Made by a program: the position numbers and the translations under genes. A model generated the notes under the pieces. It searched no databases. It saw nothing but the letters and a program-made list of their open reading frames with translations, and was not told the DNA's origin. A stretch of DNA of 64,000 nucleotides from Aspidapion aeneum (Eukaryota; Arthropoda; Insecta; Coleoptera; Brentidae), in assembly GCA_963576565.1 (NCBI GenBank), contig OY755042.1, positions 13,122,262 to 13,186,261 of the forward strand, written 5' to 3'. Each line of letters starts with the position of its first letter. The first letter of the stretch is position 1. Below are positions 8,376 to 19,568 of the stretch, one piece after another.

Positions 8376-11282
8376 TCACAACGTTCTACGTCTTCCGATA
8401 CCCAATCTCCACTCGTTTCTGTTTGCCCATAATTCATCATCTAGGCCTCTTATTCTTATTTCACTATCTATTCCTTCTCTCCAGCTTCTCCTTGGTCTTC
8501 CTCGTTTTCTTCGGCCAGTTGGTTTCCATTGTAATATTTGTTTAGGCAGTCTTCCATCATCCATTCTTTGTACATGTCCGTACCACACCAGTTGTTTTGT
8601 TCTTATATCATCCACTAGAGTACGTTCACCCACTGTCATAATTTCTCTTATTCTTTGATTGGTAACTCTTTCTCTTTTTGATCTCCCTGCTGCTCTTCTC
8701 CAATAGTCCATCTCCGTAGCGGAAAGCATTTTTTCTGTTCTATCTTTGATTGGCCATACTTCTGAGCCGTATGTAATAATACTTTTTACAATGGTGTTAT
8801 ATATAAGCTTTTTGTTATGTTTTGATATACTTTGGTCCCAAATTATTCCATTTAATAAAGTTATTGCTTTTCTTCCTTGTACGTTTCTATCTTTTATAGC
8901 TTTGTCTAGTGTTCCGTCAGCTGTAATTTTTAGACCCAAGTATTTATACTCATCACAGGACTGAATTCGCTGCCCAGTATTTAAGATTAGATCCTGTTTC
9001 GTTCCACCAATACACATATACTCTGTCTTATTGATATTAACCTCTAGTCCCCACTTATTGTACTCTTCTATTAGTTTTCGTGTCATATATTCGAGGTCGT
9101 CATAATCCTGAGCCACCACTATCTGATCATCGGCGAAACATAAAGTATACAAGGTGGTTTCATTCAACGGAATTCCCATGTTTTGGCATTTTCTCTTCCA
9201 GACTTTAAGGACCTGTTCCAAATATATCTTGAAGAGCGTAGGCGAGATACAGCAACCTTGTTTAAGACCTTTATTTACTTGAAAGCCTTTGGTTAGTTTT
9301 GCTTTTATTTTAACTTTTGCCTTACTATTGCGGTATAACTCTTTGATGGCCTTAATTAGTTGTACGCTTATGTTTGTCTTTTCCAACGCTTTCCAAAGTA
9401 GATTTAGTGGTATACTATCATATGCCTTCTGCAAATCTACGTAAAGCAGATGGAGCTCTTGTCCGTATGCCATTTTCTTTTCAATAACTTGGGTTATACA
9501 AAAGAGATGATCTGAAGTCGATCTACCCGCCCTGAAACCAGCTTGTTCTTCTGCCTCCATATCTTTATATTCGCTCTCCACTTTATTTCTTATTATTTTG
9601 CCATATATTCTGCTTAGCGTACTAGTTACAGATATACCTCTATAATTGTCACATATATCTTTCCTTCCTTTTTTGTGTATTGTGGATATATATGACGTTT
9701 TCCACTCAGTTGGTACTACAGCTCCATTTAAATATCTTTGGAAAAGATTCCGTAATCTACAAAACAATTCTTCAGTGCCATATTTAATAAGTTCAGCTGG
9801 GATATTTCCGGGTCCGGCAGATTTACCGCTTTTTAAGGTTTTGCACACGTTTTTTACCTCAGATATTGTGAGGGGTACTGGAGATCCCATCGTTCTAATG
9901 ATATTGTCTCTTTCGTCTTCCTTGAATTCTGCTCTATCTTCAGTTAAAAGTTTTTTAAAATGCTCATCCCATTCTTTGTCTGGTATTGGTGAAATAATAT
10001 CTCTGCATGTTTCTTTTTTGATCGATCTTATAGTTTTCCAGCTTTCGGTACTTCTCCTACCTCCTAAGTAAGAATCTATTTTCTGGCACTTTTGCATCCA
10101 TGATTGATTCTTCTTATCACTGATCATTCTTCTCACCTTTGATTGCGCGATTTTGTATTCTTCTCTGCTTCTATCTGTCTTTTGGGATAAGTACGTGTGA
10201 TATAATTTCCTTTTTTCCTCTATTTCACTTTCAATCTCAGCATCCCACCAGTATGGTTTTGTTCTTTTAGGAGTTTCTTCCACTAATCCTAGTGCTTCTT
10301 TTGCAGCTTGATGGATGCTTAATGTGATACATTCGTATTCCTCATCTGGGGTTTCACCTGAACTTGAATTAAGTTTTTCGTTCAGTCTCCCCCTGTATAA
10401 GTTTTTTACGCTGTCATGTTCTAGGCTTAGTAGATTATATTGACAGTGATCAATTTCCTCATTCACTGTATCATCAAGATTTTGTTGATGGAGGCTTCGG
10501 CCTTGATAAGGAAAGAGAATTTTGGTCTCCAGAAAATAGTGATCACTTCCGCATGTTGATCCACGCTTTGTTCTGACATCTTGAATTTTTAGTTTTGTCT
10601 TTTGTTTAGTGATAAGATAATCAATGACGGATTTCAGGTTTTGTGAGGGTTTGGTCCAGGTATATTTGTGTATTTTCTTATGTTGGAAAAAACCGTTTTG
10701 GATTTTTAGGTCTAATTGCTCACATACTGTGATAAGCCGGTTTCCATTGTCATTAACAACATCTTCTCCATATTGGCCAACTGTCAGATCATTTACTCTG
10801 TTACCTGTTCTACTATTTAAATCTCCCAATATTACAATTTCTCTAGATGTACTTACTGCTGATATTTCATTGTGGATTTCTTCAAAAAAATTGTCTTTCA
10901 CGGCTACATTTGCATCGTCATTATACGCATAGATTCCAAAAATCGTAAGTCTCATTCCTTTTATTGTTATATTCATTCTTATTAGCCGTTCATTTACTGC
11001 TTCACAGTTGGTGATATATTTTCTAAATCTTTTGTTGACCAAAATAGATACTCCTTGTTGAGCATGTTTTTCTTTTGCCACTCCGCTATAGAAATGGTCA
11101 TACTGTCCTAGGTTTTCAGATCCTTTTCCTTTCTTCTTCGTTTCTGTTAGTACAGCAAGGTCAACCTTCATTCTGCTGCACTCATGGACAATTTCATTCA
11201 CTTTTCGACTCATTCCTTGTACGTTCCATGTACCAAAAATCATATTCCTGTTTCTTTGCTTGGTTCGTCTTAGGTTTTTCAT
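8376..11282 (-). CDS. Endonuclease/reverse transcriptase ORF of RTE-like element
   Basis: A 968-residue intact frame. Residues 1-255 form an exonuclease-endonuclease-phosphatase domain that nicks the target DNA. Visible catalytic motifs are TWN (N20), LTETK (E47), ILGDLN (D154, N156), ID (D221) and GSDH (D247, H248). Residues 470-800 form the reverse transcriptase: SGKSAGPGNIPAEL, YRGISVTS, AGFRAGRSTSDHL, the first catalytic Asp in YVDLQKAYDS (616), GLKQGCCISP, and the FADD active-site box at 716-719. The C-terminal third has a WYGHVQRM and GRRKRGRPRRSW segment common in RTE-like proteins. No RNase H is seen. The start was chosen at the first ATG of the long frame; the leader upstream has no competing long frame. 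Target-primed reverse transcription is known for the family and inferred here. All key residues are present, so activity is plausible. Confidence 0.93.
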   Translation of the reverse strand: MKNLRRTKQRNRNMIFGTWNVQGMSRKVNEIVHECSRMKVDLAVLTETKKKGKGSENLGQYDHFYSGVAKEKHAQQGVSILVNKRFRKYITNCEAVNERLIRMNITIKGMRLTIFGIYAYNDDANVAVKDNFFEEIHNEISAVSTSREIVILGDLNSRTGNRVNDLTVGQYGEDVVNDNGNRLITVCEQLDLKIQNGFFQHKKIHKYTWTKPSQNLKSVIDYLITKQKTKLKIQDVRTKRGSTCGSDHYFLETKILFPYQGRSLHQQNLDDTVNEEIDHCQYNLLSLEHDSVKNLYRGRLNEKLNSSSGETPDEEYECITLSIHQAAKEALGLVEETPKRTKPYWWDAEIESEIEEKRKLYHTYLSQKTDRSREEYKIAQSKVRRMISDKKNQSWMQKCQKIDSYLGGRRSTESWKTIRSIKKETCRDIISPIPDKEWDEHFKKLLTEDRAEFKEDERDNIIRTMGSPVPLTISEVKNVCKTLKSGKSAGPGNIPAELIKYGTEELFCRLRNLFQRYLNGAVVPTEWKTSYISTIHKKGRKDICDNYRGISVTSTLSRIYGKIIRNKVESEYKDMEAEEQAGFRAGRSTSDHLFCITQVIEKKMAYGQELHLLYVDLQKAYDSIPLNLLWKALEKTNISVQLIKAIKELYRNSKAKVKIKAKLTKGFQVNKGLKQGCCISPTLFKIYLEQVLKVWKRKCQNMGIPLNETTLYTLCFADDQIVVAQDYDDLEYMTRKLIEEYNKWGLEVNINKTEYMCIGGTKQDLILNTGQRIQSCDEYKYLGLKITADGTLDKAIKDRNVQGRKAITLLNGIIWDQSISKHNKKLIYNTIVKSIITYGSEVWPIKDRTEKMLSATEMDYWRRAAGRSKRERVTNQRIREIMTVGERTLVDDIRTKQLVWYGHVQRMDDGRLPKQILQWKPTGRRKRGRPRRSWREGIDSEIRIRGLDDELWANRNEWRLGIGRRRTL

Positions 11283-11682
11283 TTCTTTCCGAGGCGTTTG
11301 ATTGGGTTTTTTAACAGTGTACGTTTTTTCCGGGTATCAGAGAGTTAGTCTAATGCCCCAACCCCCAACCTGGAGGACCAGGTGATTTTTGATCGAGGTT
11401 TTCTTCCCCTAGCCTTTGACGATTCCAACGCCGGTACTACAAGGCAGCATCTTCTTCTTTTATACTATCCCTAAAAGAAAGGGTTGCCACCTGCGCTATG
11501 ATCACCGTACCGAGGTCCATCCTCTCCGCCTTTCATACCGATGTGGTCTTCTCCCGTAACCCTGGGAATGGGACCCTAAACAGGTGCTAACTCTCCGGGT
11601 CAGAGAGTACCTGGAATCTACGGAGGGCAGCGGTCGATTCATTTCCCCTGATAGACATCTGACGAGGTCTACCCCGTACCCC
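11283..11682 (-). promoter_or_regulatory. 5' leader of RTE-like element
   Basis: This GC-richer stretch lies between the element's 5' end and its start codon. It holds GGTCCCATTCCCAGG and CGGAGAGGATGGACC-like segments. By family analogy it should hold an internal promoter, but no promoter motif can be pointed to. Base composition differs clearly from the AT-rich flanks. Confidence 0.5.
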
Positions 11683-11697
11683 TAGTTCCATGATTAT
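11683..11697. repeat. Target-site duplication, 5' side of RTE-like element
   Basis: TAGTTCCATGATTAT, identical in all 15 bases to 8338-8352. Confidence 0.9.
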
Positions 11698-12290
11698 CAT
11701 AGTTTAAATTTTATCAAAGAAAAATTGAAAATATGATGATTGTAACGATTTATCCGAGTAGGAAAGAAAACTTACAATACAATTACAATGTTCAACTTTA
11801 GTGAAAATAGTACCAAGATAAATGTGAAGGTCTCTATTAAAGAAATGTTCGCACTTAAAGGTCTAAAGTGGTTCCTTTAGTCCCTGAGGGACTAATGTTA
11901 CCAAGTACAAAAAATGCTGATCACTGATCATAAAAAATTTGAAGTAAAATCAAATGCTTCCTTTAAATTCGGGCAAAACTGCTATTTAAACAAAAAGCAC
12001 ATAAAGCTCAAATGTCTTAAAAATAATTGTATCAGAACCTTCTGCCCCTCCGGAGATATTGTCACCCATTTAAAATTTAAGTGGCCCATAAAAAAAATTA
12101 TAAAAACTCCAATAATAAAATTTATCTTAACACCAGCATTGTCTGGTGCAATCTCAATCATATTTTTTGCGATAATGCGAATATTACCTTTTTTGTCTTT
12201 TTAATTTTTTTTTCATCGGTCCTTTTCCTCAGTTTTAATTTTGCATTGTCGTATAATTTACTTATTTCGTTGGTTATTAAAATTTTGAAA
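11698..12290 (+). other. Unassigned AT-rich sequence
   Basis: About 590 bp without a recognisable gene. It may include the 5' untranslated part of the decayed transposase that starts at 12291. The short frames at 11914 and 12081 show no known motif. Confidence 0.4.
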
Positions 12291-13291
12291 ATGGTTTATA
12301 GTGTGGAAGAACAAATCGAAATTATTTTTATTTACGGTGCTCAAGGTATGTCCTAGTTAAGAACAGCCCTTACCTTTAATGAAAGGCATCCCGACAAAAA
12401 TGTAAGCGACGTTTATGCTAGGGATTTAGTTAAAAAATTTGAAGAGACAGGATCTGTAAAAAATAAAAAAAGACAGGGACCTAGAATCTTGGACGAAGAA
12501 ATGCAAGTGGAAGTTATTGGGCAGGTTTTCATTAATCCCGAAGTGTCAACGCTCCAATTGGCTTCAATAACGGGGATATCTCAGACAGCTGTCAGAAAAG
12601 TTTTAAAAATGCATAAATTCCACCCGTACAAAATGAAAATTTTGCTTGGTGAACTTGGTGACGATGATCCTGATAGAAGAATTCAGTTTTGTGACACAAT
12701 GACGGAGGAAATTCAAAGAAACTCCTTATTGATAAAAACATTTGTTTTAGTGACGAATGCTCTTTTTTTATAAATGGTGATGTAAATAAACAGAACTTTC
12801 GATACTGAAGTGACGAGAATCCACATATTGTTATAGAAGGGCATATTTAAAATCCACAAAAACTAAATGTTTGGGCAGGAGTACTGGGCGATAAAATCAT
12901 AGGCCCCTTTTTCATTGAGGGAAATTTGACTGGCCAAGCTTACGTAGAAATGCTTAATAACTCGATAGAGCCTGCTATTGTGTATGAAGTGGAGAATCAG
13001 AGGGGTGTGCAAGGAAATTTAAATCTAGAAGAAGTTGTTGTTGTTGCGAGACAGTGGCTAGATAGAAATTATCCAAGGCAATGGATTGGTAGAAGGAGTC
13101 CAATTGAGTGGCCACCAAGATCATCTGACCTTATTCCTATGGACTTCTTTTTATGGGGTTACATTAAATCCATAGTGTAAAAAAATAAGCCAGCCTCGTT
13201 AGAAGAATTACGGCAACGAATTAAAGCGTGTAGAAATATTCCACGAGATATTTTTCAAAAAGTTAGGGAAGAATTTGAAAATCGTTTATAA
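12291..13291 (+). pseudogene. Decayed DUF4817-type DDE transposase
   Basis: The frame starts MVYSVEEQIEIIFIYG, the typical first helix of the DUF4817 HTH domain, and goes on with FNERHPDK after an in-frame TAG. A second HTH (STLQLASITGISQTAVRKVL) follows. The catalytic half begins in another frame with FSDECSFF (first Asp) and continues with LNVWAGVLGDKIIGPFF and then WIGRRSPIEWPPRSSDL (third acidic position), followed by FFLWGYIKS. The segment that should hold the second catalytic Asp (a QQDGAP-like box) reads as unrelated residues near 13010-13050. There are at least two in-frame stops (12354, 13178) and one frameshift near 12725. It belongs to the IS630-Tc1-mariner fold by these motifs and is dead as a transposase. 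An AATAAA lies at about 13350. No TIRs were recognised. Confidence 0.85.
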
Positions 13292-13497
13292 TAATAATAT
13301 CGTTATACTTCTGTTTGGAACGAAATGGCTACCATTTTGAACAATTATTGAAATAAAGTTATTAAATTTGATTTACTTTTTTTTTGTAAAAAACCACCCT
13401 AACTTCAAGATTTTTTATTAATTTTCAATAAATGGTTAGTTTTTCACTTTACATTAGATTTTTTTATAACCTATTAGCATTCATTTTTCTAAGCTTT

Positions 13498-13870
13498 ACC
13501 GGAGCCTAGGGTGTTACTACTTAAGAATTCAAAGTGAGTGGAGGTGGGATATAAGGCGTGGGTGGAGGTGGTGTGAAAAAATTAAAAAATAATTTAAAAA
13601 ATTATTAAGTTGATATCCAAACCTTTTAAACTCAATAATGTTATTTTTTTAAGAAAAAACAATATTTTTTAATGTTTAGAGGTAGTTTTTGATTTTCCAA
13701 AAAAAAATATGACCAATGATTAGCACTTCTTGTAAGCTTTCCAGAAAGCTATCACAAGTGGGGTGTTGCTATTTAAGATTTTAAAATGAGTAGGGGTGGG
13801 GCTTAAGGAGTGGGTCGGGGTGGTTCGAAAAATATGTCATCTGTATTCCCCCCTACTTTTGAAACGGTAT
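13498..13870 (+). repeat. Two diverged direct repeat units, about 250 bp apart
   Basis: The phrase GGGTGTTACTACTTAAG...GAGTGGAGGTGGG at 13509 recurs as GGGTGTTGCTATTTAAG...GAGTAGGGGTGGG at 13758, followed in both by a GGGTGGAGGTGGT-like block. It is noncoding, probably the remnant of a modular repeat. Confidence 0.55.
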
Positions 13871-14089
13871 TTTTTATTTTTTTCAGATCTCCCTTGGTTT
13901 AAAAAATATAGCCATTCTAAGTTTTTAAAAACTCACCATGTATAAACCACTAGACTAATGTGTCTTTTTATCCCTCGACGAATTGAATCCCTTCTTTCGG
14001 TCGGGCCATAAACTTTTCACGACGGGATAGAAAGTTACCCTTTAGTCCCTTGATGCATAATATACTATTGCACACACCCAATTTTCGAA

Positions 14090-14710
14090 TAGTTGTCAAA
14101 AACTTTTAGAAATAAAACCTCCAGGAATTCAGAAATAAGATGCTCGATTTGGTGTGAATATTTAGATATAAAACTAAACCTTTAAATTTAATAAATGTTT
14201 TCTTATAATTTTTTTTATGTTATCCGCACGCCCGACGAAAAAATAGCTAACTCTGGTGGAAAGTTTATTTAGGAAATTGTATTTATTCTCCAATATTATT
14301 CCACAAATCGACGCCATTGGTAGTTTATAACTGTTTTCTTTCGTATCTTTTTCTTAGGGTTTAAATTTAATTTTAATTAATAGAATATAGTTTTCTCAAC
14401 AAATTTTAAGGAAACTACGCCAATGTTCCTAAATATTTGAAAAATAGATGCGAGTGAAATTTATTTTAATAAAGGCTACAAGTATTTAATGCCGATAACT
14501 TACTGATATAGTTCTAAGTACCCTTCACGTTTTTTTCTAATAAAACTGGTTTTTTTTGTTGTATGGGTATATAAATAAATACAATTGTTTTTTTTTGATT
14601 TAATAGTTGCGTATTATTTTGCAATCTGACTTTTGTTTAAGTTTATAATTAAAATGGACAAAGCAGATTTTGGTCCAAAAGTTTTAAAGACTGTTCATCA
14701 TTAGGGACCT
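14090..14710 (+). repeat. Interspersed repeat C, copy 1
   Basis: It shares long stretches with 17146-18970 and 20617-20966: TCGAATAGTTGTCAAAA, the CTCGATTTGGTGT block, GCCGATAACTTACTGATATA, and ATTTTGCAATCTGACTTTTG near the end. All copies end shortly after a conserved ATGGAMAAAGMANATTTTGG, perhaps the start codon of a lost ORF preceded by a TATATAAATA box. The class is not identified. Confidence 0.6.
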
Positions 14711-15684
14711 TTTGCAATTTTTTATCCTTTATTCTTTATTTATCTGTCAAAAGCCTGTTTTGTGTTCTGTAGGAAAAATTAATTAAAAAGTTCCGAAAAC
14801 AACCAGTGAAAAACTGCCAGGAAAATATAGGATTAGGTCTATATTTACTGTGTGTTTCTTATTTTTTTACGCTCTTCACAGAAAATTGATGACTTTTGGG
14901 TACTTGGTGAACACTATTGCCAAACAACACATACAGACCAGTTTTTATAAAAAATAATTTTCAATAACTGGCATGAAATTAAATCTGCGAATTATTCTGC
15001 ATTGGTGGCCCTTGAAATAATTGTCTGGTATCAAAAATATTTTAAATTTAAATTACATTTTGACATAACGTTATATGCACGGCAACACTGTCTCTAAATA
15101 AAGGAACTAGTAGCCTGCGTTATTGGAACACAAGTAAGATCAAACCCCACCCATTAGTAAAGGATCAGGTTCAAACCAGGTAATTGCTCATGCCTCAAAT
15201 AGAAGATAGGAAAAAATACAAAAAGACAAAAGGTCTCGTAAATTTAAGTAGATTGTGATAGGGTGACTCAAAAAACACAATAATTTTCATAAGAAATTAA
15301 AATCACCAATAAACTGTTTCGGAGGGAACCAAATAATCCAAAAATTTTAAAAATTACAAATTTAAATTTTGGTAAAAATCTTATTTCTAACTTTTTTATT
15401 AAAAAACTCAAAATAGTTGTTGAGATCCTTATACAACTGTAGAAAGATACATCTACTGGCTACAAAAAAGTGAAAACAAAATTGTCCTACATATTACCGT
15501 TTTTGAGATATTTGACAAAAAGTAGGTTACTATCAATCTTAAGTTTTAGGGCGTCGCGACGCTATCTATAATGCGATTTTTTCCTAAATTCCTATGGAGT
15601 CCTTAAACAGCGTGCCAAGTTATATCAAAATCACCCAAAAATTTAATATTTCAAAATTTACTGCCCGACCATACCACTTATATA
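14711..15684. other. Unassigned AT-rich sequence
   Basis: Nearly 1 kb with no open frame of note, no repeat partner noticed in the window and no recognisable structural RNA. Confidence 0.4.
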
Positions 15685-16362
15685 CAGGGTGTCCCATAAC
15701 TTAGGGGCGATAGGCCATAGGACAACAGGTGATAGAGGAGGTCATGTCGGATAAAAAAATTCCTATAATGCATAGGCCAAAACTCTTTCTTTATCGAGAT
15801 ACAGCGCATCAAAGTTGGCAATTCTTTTAACTTTTTTAATAATAACTTTTTAAAAAAACGCAGTAAAAATATGAAATTGGGTAAAGTCGTGTCCTAAGAG
15901 TAATAAACTGAAATAAAAATTATTTTGAACAAAATTAGTTTTGCTGTAAACTTTCATAAATATAAATTAAACGCATTTTTTTTATTTAATAACAACAAGT
16001 CTCTAGCGAGACATAATAATAAAATATTATTGATATTTTTTAAAATAATAAGTAAGCAAAAATGTATATTTTTTTTAATTTTATTTTTTATACATTTTTG
16101 GAGGTTGTATTGACAGCTTGTATCTCCTTAACTTGCAATCTTATAGAAAAAAGGAATACCACATTTTTGAATTGCAATTAGTTGAGTATTCAGCAGGCTG
16201 TGACAGATTTTCGTTTTTTTGTAAAATTCTTTTTCTCCCCAGTTCTCTAACTTTAAAAATCCTTTATCTTAAAAACAGATGTGTGTTGACCCCCATGTTA
16301 TATAAACTTGTTTCTCAGAAATAACCTTCTCTATCACCTGCTGCACTATGGCCCCTAAGTAT
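15685..16362. mobile_element. CAGGGTGTCCCATAA MITE, copy 1 (right end decayed)
   Basis: It starts CAGGGTGTCCCATAACTTAG next to a TA. The right end keeps CACTATGGCCCCTAAGT but has lost the last bases. Inside is GTCTCTAGCGAGACATAATA, which also occurs, reversed, in the intact copy at 52116-52819. Termini CAGGGTGTCCCA with a TA target suggest a Tc1/mariner-type element. Confidence 0.7.
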
Positions 16363-16489
16363 ATCAGGGTATTTGGTTCTGTATGTATGTATTGAATGTA
16401 TCTAGGTATTCTGTAATTTTATTTTAAAATTATTAACAGCGGTTCTAATAAATTTTAAATTAGTTTTTTTGTAAAAAATTACATAATAG

Positions 16490-16735
16490 TTTGACCTAAG
16501 TTTGACAAAGTCAATTTTACACGGCGCCGGCGCACGGCGGTAATTTAAACTAACAATAAGGTGCTAAATTTTAAACATTTAAACCTTTTAATTAAATTTC
16601 CATTACAAAAGTTTTGTGCAATTTTGAGATGCCGTTAAAGAATATTTCACTAAAATTTTATTAAAATTTATTTAGTGAGGTTTAAAAAATATCGCGAAAA
16701 AACCTATGCCCCTATAAGACCCAATTTTTTGTATG
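16490..16735 (+). repeat. Interspersed repeat B, diverged fragment
   Basis: It resembles the 3' half of the repeat at 23096-23690: GACAAAGTCAA, GCGGTAATTTAAA, AATATTTCACTAAAATTTT and CCTATAAGACCCAAT appear in the same order. It includes a GC-rich GGCGCCGGCG block. No coding. Confidence 0.5.
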
Positions 16736-16805
16736 GTCTTGTATATTATAATTTTTTTAAAGACTGTTGAATGCAAAATAAAACCATAATAACACGAATT
16801 TTATT

Positions 16806-16945
16806 CAGTGGCGTAGGTATTTGGAAAAAACAATTGGGGGGGGGGGCGGAGATTTTATGTTATTTTATTTTGGCATTTATGAAATATGTAGAAAATATAA
16901 AAAATATATTAGCCTTGGGGGGCCCGGTCCCCCGGCGTCCCTTTA
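16806..16945 (+). mobile_element. hAT-like G-rich MITE, copy 3
   Basis: It starts CAGTGGCGTAGGTATTTGG, has an eleven-base G run, then the AT-rich core with GAAATATGTAGAAAATAT and a closing G/C block. The right TIR is missing or decayed. Confidence 0.5.
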
Positions 16946-17337
16946 AAAATGCCACAGAATTATTTGGCAACGAAAAAAAAACTTGTATTTACGAGCGTGC
17001 GGAAAGTGTCACTTTTTCGCACGCATTTTAGTTTTAAAAATGCCACTTTTTCGTACTGCGCGGCAAGCGTACTTTTCCGCACTACTACTACTAAACGAGG
17101 AATCGGTAGCTTAATATTTATTTTTCTCTGTCCTTAACAACCCATCTTTCGAATAATTGTCAAAACTGTCCACGTCAAAACAATGTCAGGTTCTTCAGGC
17201 TTTATCCGCATGACAACGAACTTAGAAATAAAGCCTCCAGAAATTCAGAAAGAAGGTGCTCGATTTGGTGTAAATGTTTAGCCATAAAAACCTATTAATT
17301 TAATAAATGTTTTCTTGTAATTTTATTACCTTCCTAG

Positions 17338-18452
17338 CCCGCATAGTAATGGCTAGGGAAGGTATTATTTTCGACGAAAAAACTTTTTTTGGGATAATGC
17401 CGAAAATGTGTTATTTGGGTGTATTTTGACCTATCCTAGCATTATCGTCGTGATGTCTGTCTGTGTGTGTGTGTGTATATTATTTCTGTCCGTAACACGA
17501 TAGCTCCTAAACCGCTAAACCGATTTTCATAAAATTTTCAGGTAAAATAGTGTTTGACACTGTTACGAGCTGATTAGATTTTGGTCAAAATCCACTAATG
17601 CTAAAGGCAGTTTTTTGACAATTAAAAACTTTAAAAAATGCTAATTTTTTAACGGAGCATTGTATCAATACACTGTTTTCGGAATATACATAGTAGACTA
17701 TATTATTAAGAGCTATTTATAGATCATTACTATAGCAATATATGCAGTGTAAGTGCAGGTGTATTTATGGAAAACAAGAAATTTGACGATGTGCACGCAG
17801 GAACATTTTTCGACTGTTATTTAAAGTAAGGTAGGTCGTCATTTTGGTATTTTTCTAGATTGTTTCTTGGATATGTAGTTCTTTTCGTTTGTATTAGGTC
17901 ATTCTTAAAATTTAATCAAGATTATTTTCGGACCTTTGTGTTTTTCCATTGTATTTATTGCACCTTAGATTTTTTCGACATATTTTAGAAAAAAACACAA
18001 AAAATAGCTTAAAATTCGACATCATGAGGCTTCGGCCCCCCCCCCCCAAGAGGCCTCGCGCCCCCCCCCCCCCAAGACATATTCCTGGGTGCGCCACTGT
18101 GTATTTTTTAATTTATTCAAACTTTTTTCTCCTTTTATATTTTTTTACTCATTGTTAATAAGATACTTAAGGATTCTTTTATTAAAGTCCTATAATATCA
18201 TATTGGTTTGACAAAATTTGTAAAAGAAACGTTTTTTTAATTGTAGTCTGGCCTGAGGATGGGAGCTATCCCGAAACCGGTCGCCGCAATTTAATAAACA
18301 GACTGTGGGAAAATAAAGACTTTAAAAAACTATCAGGCTGCTCTAGGCTATATTTTGCTCAATAATTCGCGTTATAACCTAAAACTGCGTAGGAGCTTTA
18401 GTTTCTGAGATATTTACAAAAAAAATTGGTGATAATAGGCTAGCTAGGAAGA
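17338..18452 (+). mobile_element. HINE-like family 2, copy B, interrupted
   Basis: It begins with a hairpin, ACCTTCCTAGCC and GGCTAGGGAAGGT. A TGTCTGTCTGTG(TG)n run near 17455-17480 and the GACTGTTACGAGCTGATTAGATTTTGG-like block (in pieces) follow. It ends GGCTAGCTAGGAAG. The middle (about 17715-18360) is foreign and contains a hAT-like MITE. The orientation is opposite to 684-1102. Confidence 0.6.
17965..18099 (-). mobile_element. hAT-like G-rich MITE, copy 4
   Basis: The right end is TCCTGGGTGCGCCACTG. Two C-runs frame a GAGGCCTCGCG-like segment, and the core ATTTTAGAAAAAAACACAAAA is shared with copies 5 and 6. The left end is truncated. Confidence 0.65.
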
Positions 18453-18974
18453 TGTCAGATCCGTCATGGATCCGTGTTTTTTTTTTAGGAAATATATTTT
18501 ATTTTTAAAATTTGAATAAATTTAAATTTTTTAGTTTAATATAATTATTTTTCTAAACCTCCAATACTATCCACATATCGACGTCATTGATAGCTTATAG
18601 CGTTGTGTTCTCTTTGGTTTATATTCCTTACATTTTAAATTTAATTTTAAGTAAAATAATATTATCTACCCAAGAAACCAGCCAAAAGTTTGTTGAAAAA
18701 TAAATGCGAGAGAAATTTATTTTGCTAAATGCTAGAATTATTTAATGCCGATAACTCGCTGATATACGTAGGGATATAAGTACCCTTAACTTTTGTTTTC
18801 TAATAAAAATGATTTTTTTTTGTTTGGCTATATAAATATATACAATTGTTTTGTTTTGAAATTTAATAGTTGCGTCTTATTTTGCAATCTGACTTTTGTT
18901 TAAGTTTAACTAAAATGGAAAAAGAAAATTTTGGTAAGACAGTTTTAAAATAATAGAATGATCATCATTAGGGA

Positions 18975-19192
18975 CTTGGAATAAAACCTGACTTTATTTT
19001 AGAGTCGACTTTATTTTGTTTAAGTTTAAGTTTAATAATAAACACGCTAATTTTCATTGAATAAATACCGACACTAATAAATCCGGTTTTTAAATACACA
19101 AAGGCCGAATTTTGAAGGAGAGCAGCTGCTTTTTATATGTAAATCTGTCACCATAGGGTCGATTTTAAAATAAGGTCAGGTTTTATTCCAAT
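18975..19192. mobile_element. TIR MITE, about 218 bp
   Basis: Inverted termini TTGGAATAAAACCTGACTTT and its complement at 19170-19192 match at most positions. The insert splits repeat C copy 2. No coding. Confidence 0.7.
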
Positions 19193-19568
19193 AAGTGTCA
19201 ATTAATTGTTAGGTCTTTTCGTTACTTTAGTTTTTATGCAGCTAACTTCCATTTCTGTTCATAACAGCGTTTGTTTTGCTTCGCTTATAAAAGTTTTTTT
19301 AATTGGTATATATAAGACTTTTAGCCATCATATCATCAATACATATACATAGGTATAAATGACCAGGGCTTTTTTATTACCGCTGATCTTATAAACTATA
19401 CTTAACCGAAGTTAAGATAAAGATAAAATTTGGCATATATGTTTTATGATCTATTCTGTCTTGTTTATGAATTTGTTTACACTAGGTCGCGTGCATTCGC
19501 TATTACTTTATAAAACTCTCCTAGAAATTAAATAAAATGAAAAAACTTCCTCTATATATGTGAGCAGT

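Larger units (their letters stand above)
8353..11682 (-). mobile_element. Full-length RTE-like non-LTR retrotransposon
   Basis: A 3.33-kb insertion read on the - strand. It has a 5' leader of about 400 bp, a single long frame (11282-8376), a very short 3' tail and a terminal (AT)n run. Identical 15-bp duplications flank it. One ORF with an apurinic-type endonuclease and RT, a short 3' UTR and a microsatellite tail are typical of the RTE clade. The intact frame and perfect duplication show recent insertion. It lies about 12 kb upstream of the first recognised transporter exon. Confidence 0.93.
17146..18970 (+). repeat. Interspersed repeat C, copy 2, split by insertions
   Basis: Pieces at 17146-17337 and 18500-18970 align with successive parts of 14090-14710. 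The HINE-like element at 17338-18452 separates them. The tail resumes at about 19204 after another MITE (18975-19192), where it matches 20858-20966. Confidence 0.65.

Noticed and set aside
9646..10932. Frames of 141 and 102 codons on the + strand
   Set aside because: Antisense shadows of the RTE-like ORF.
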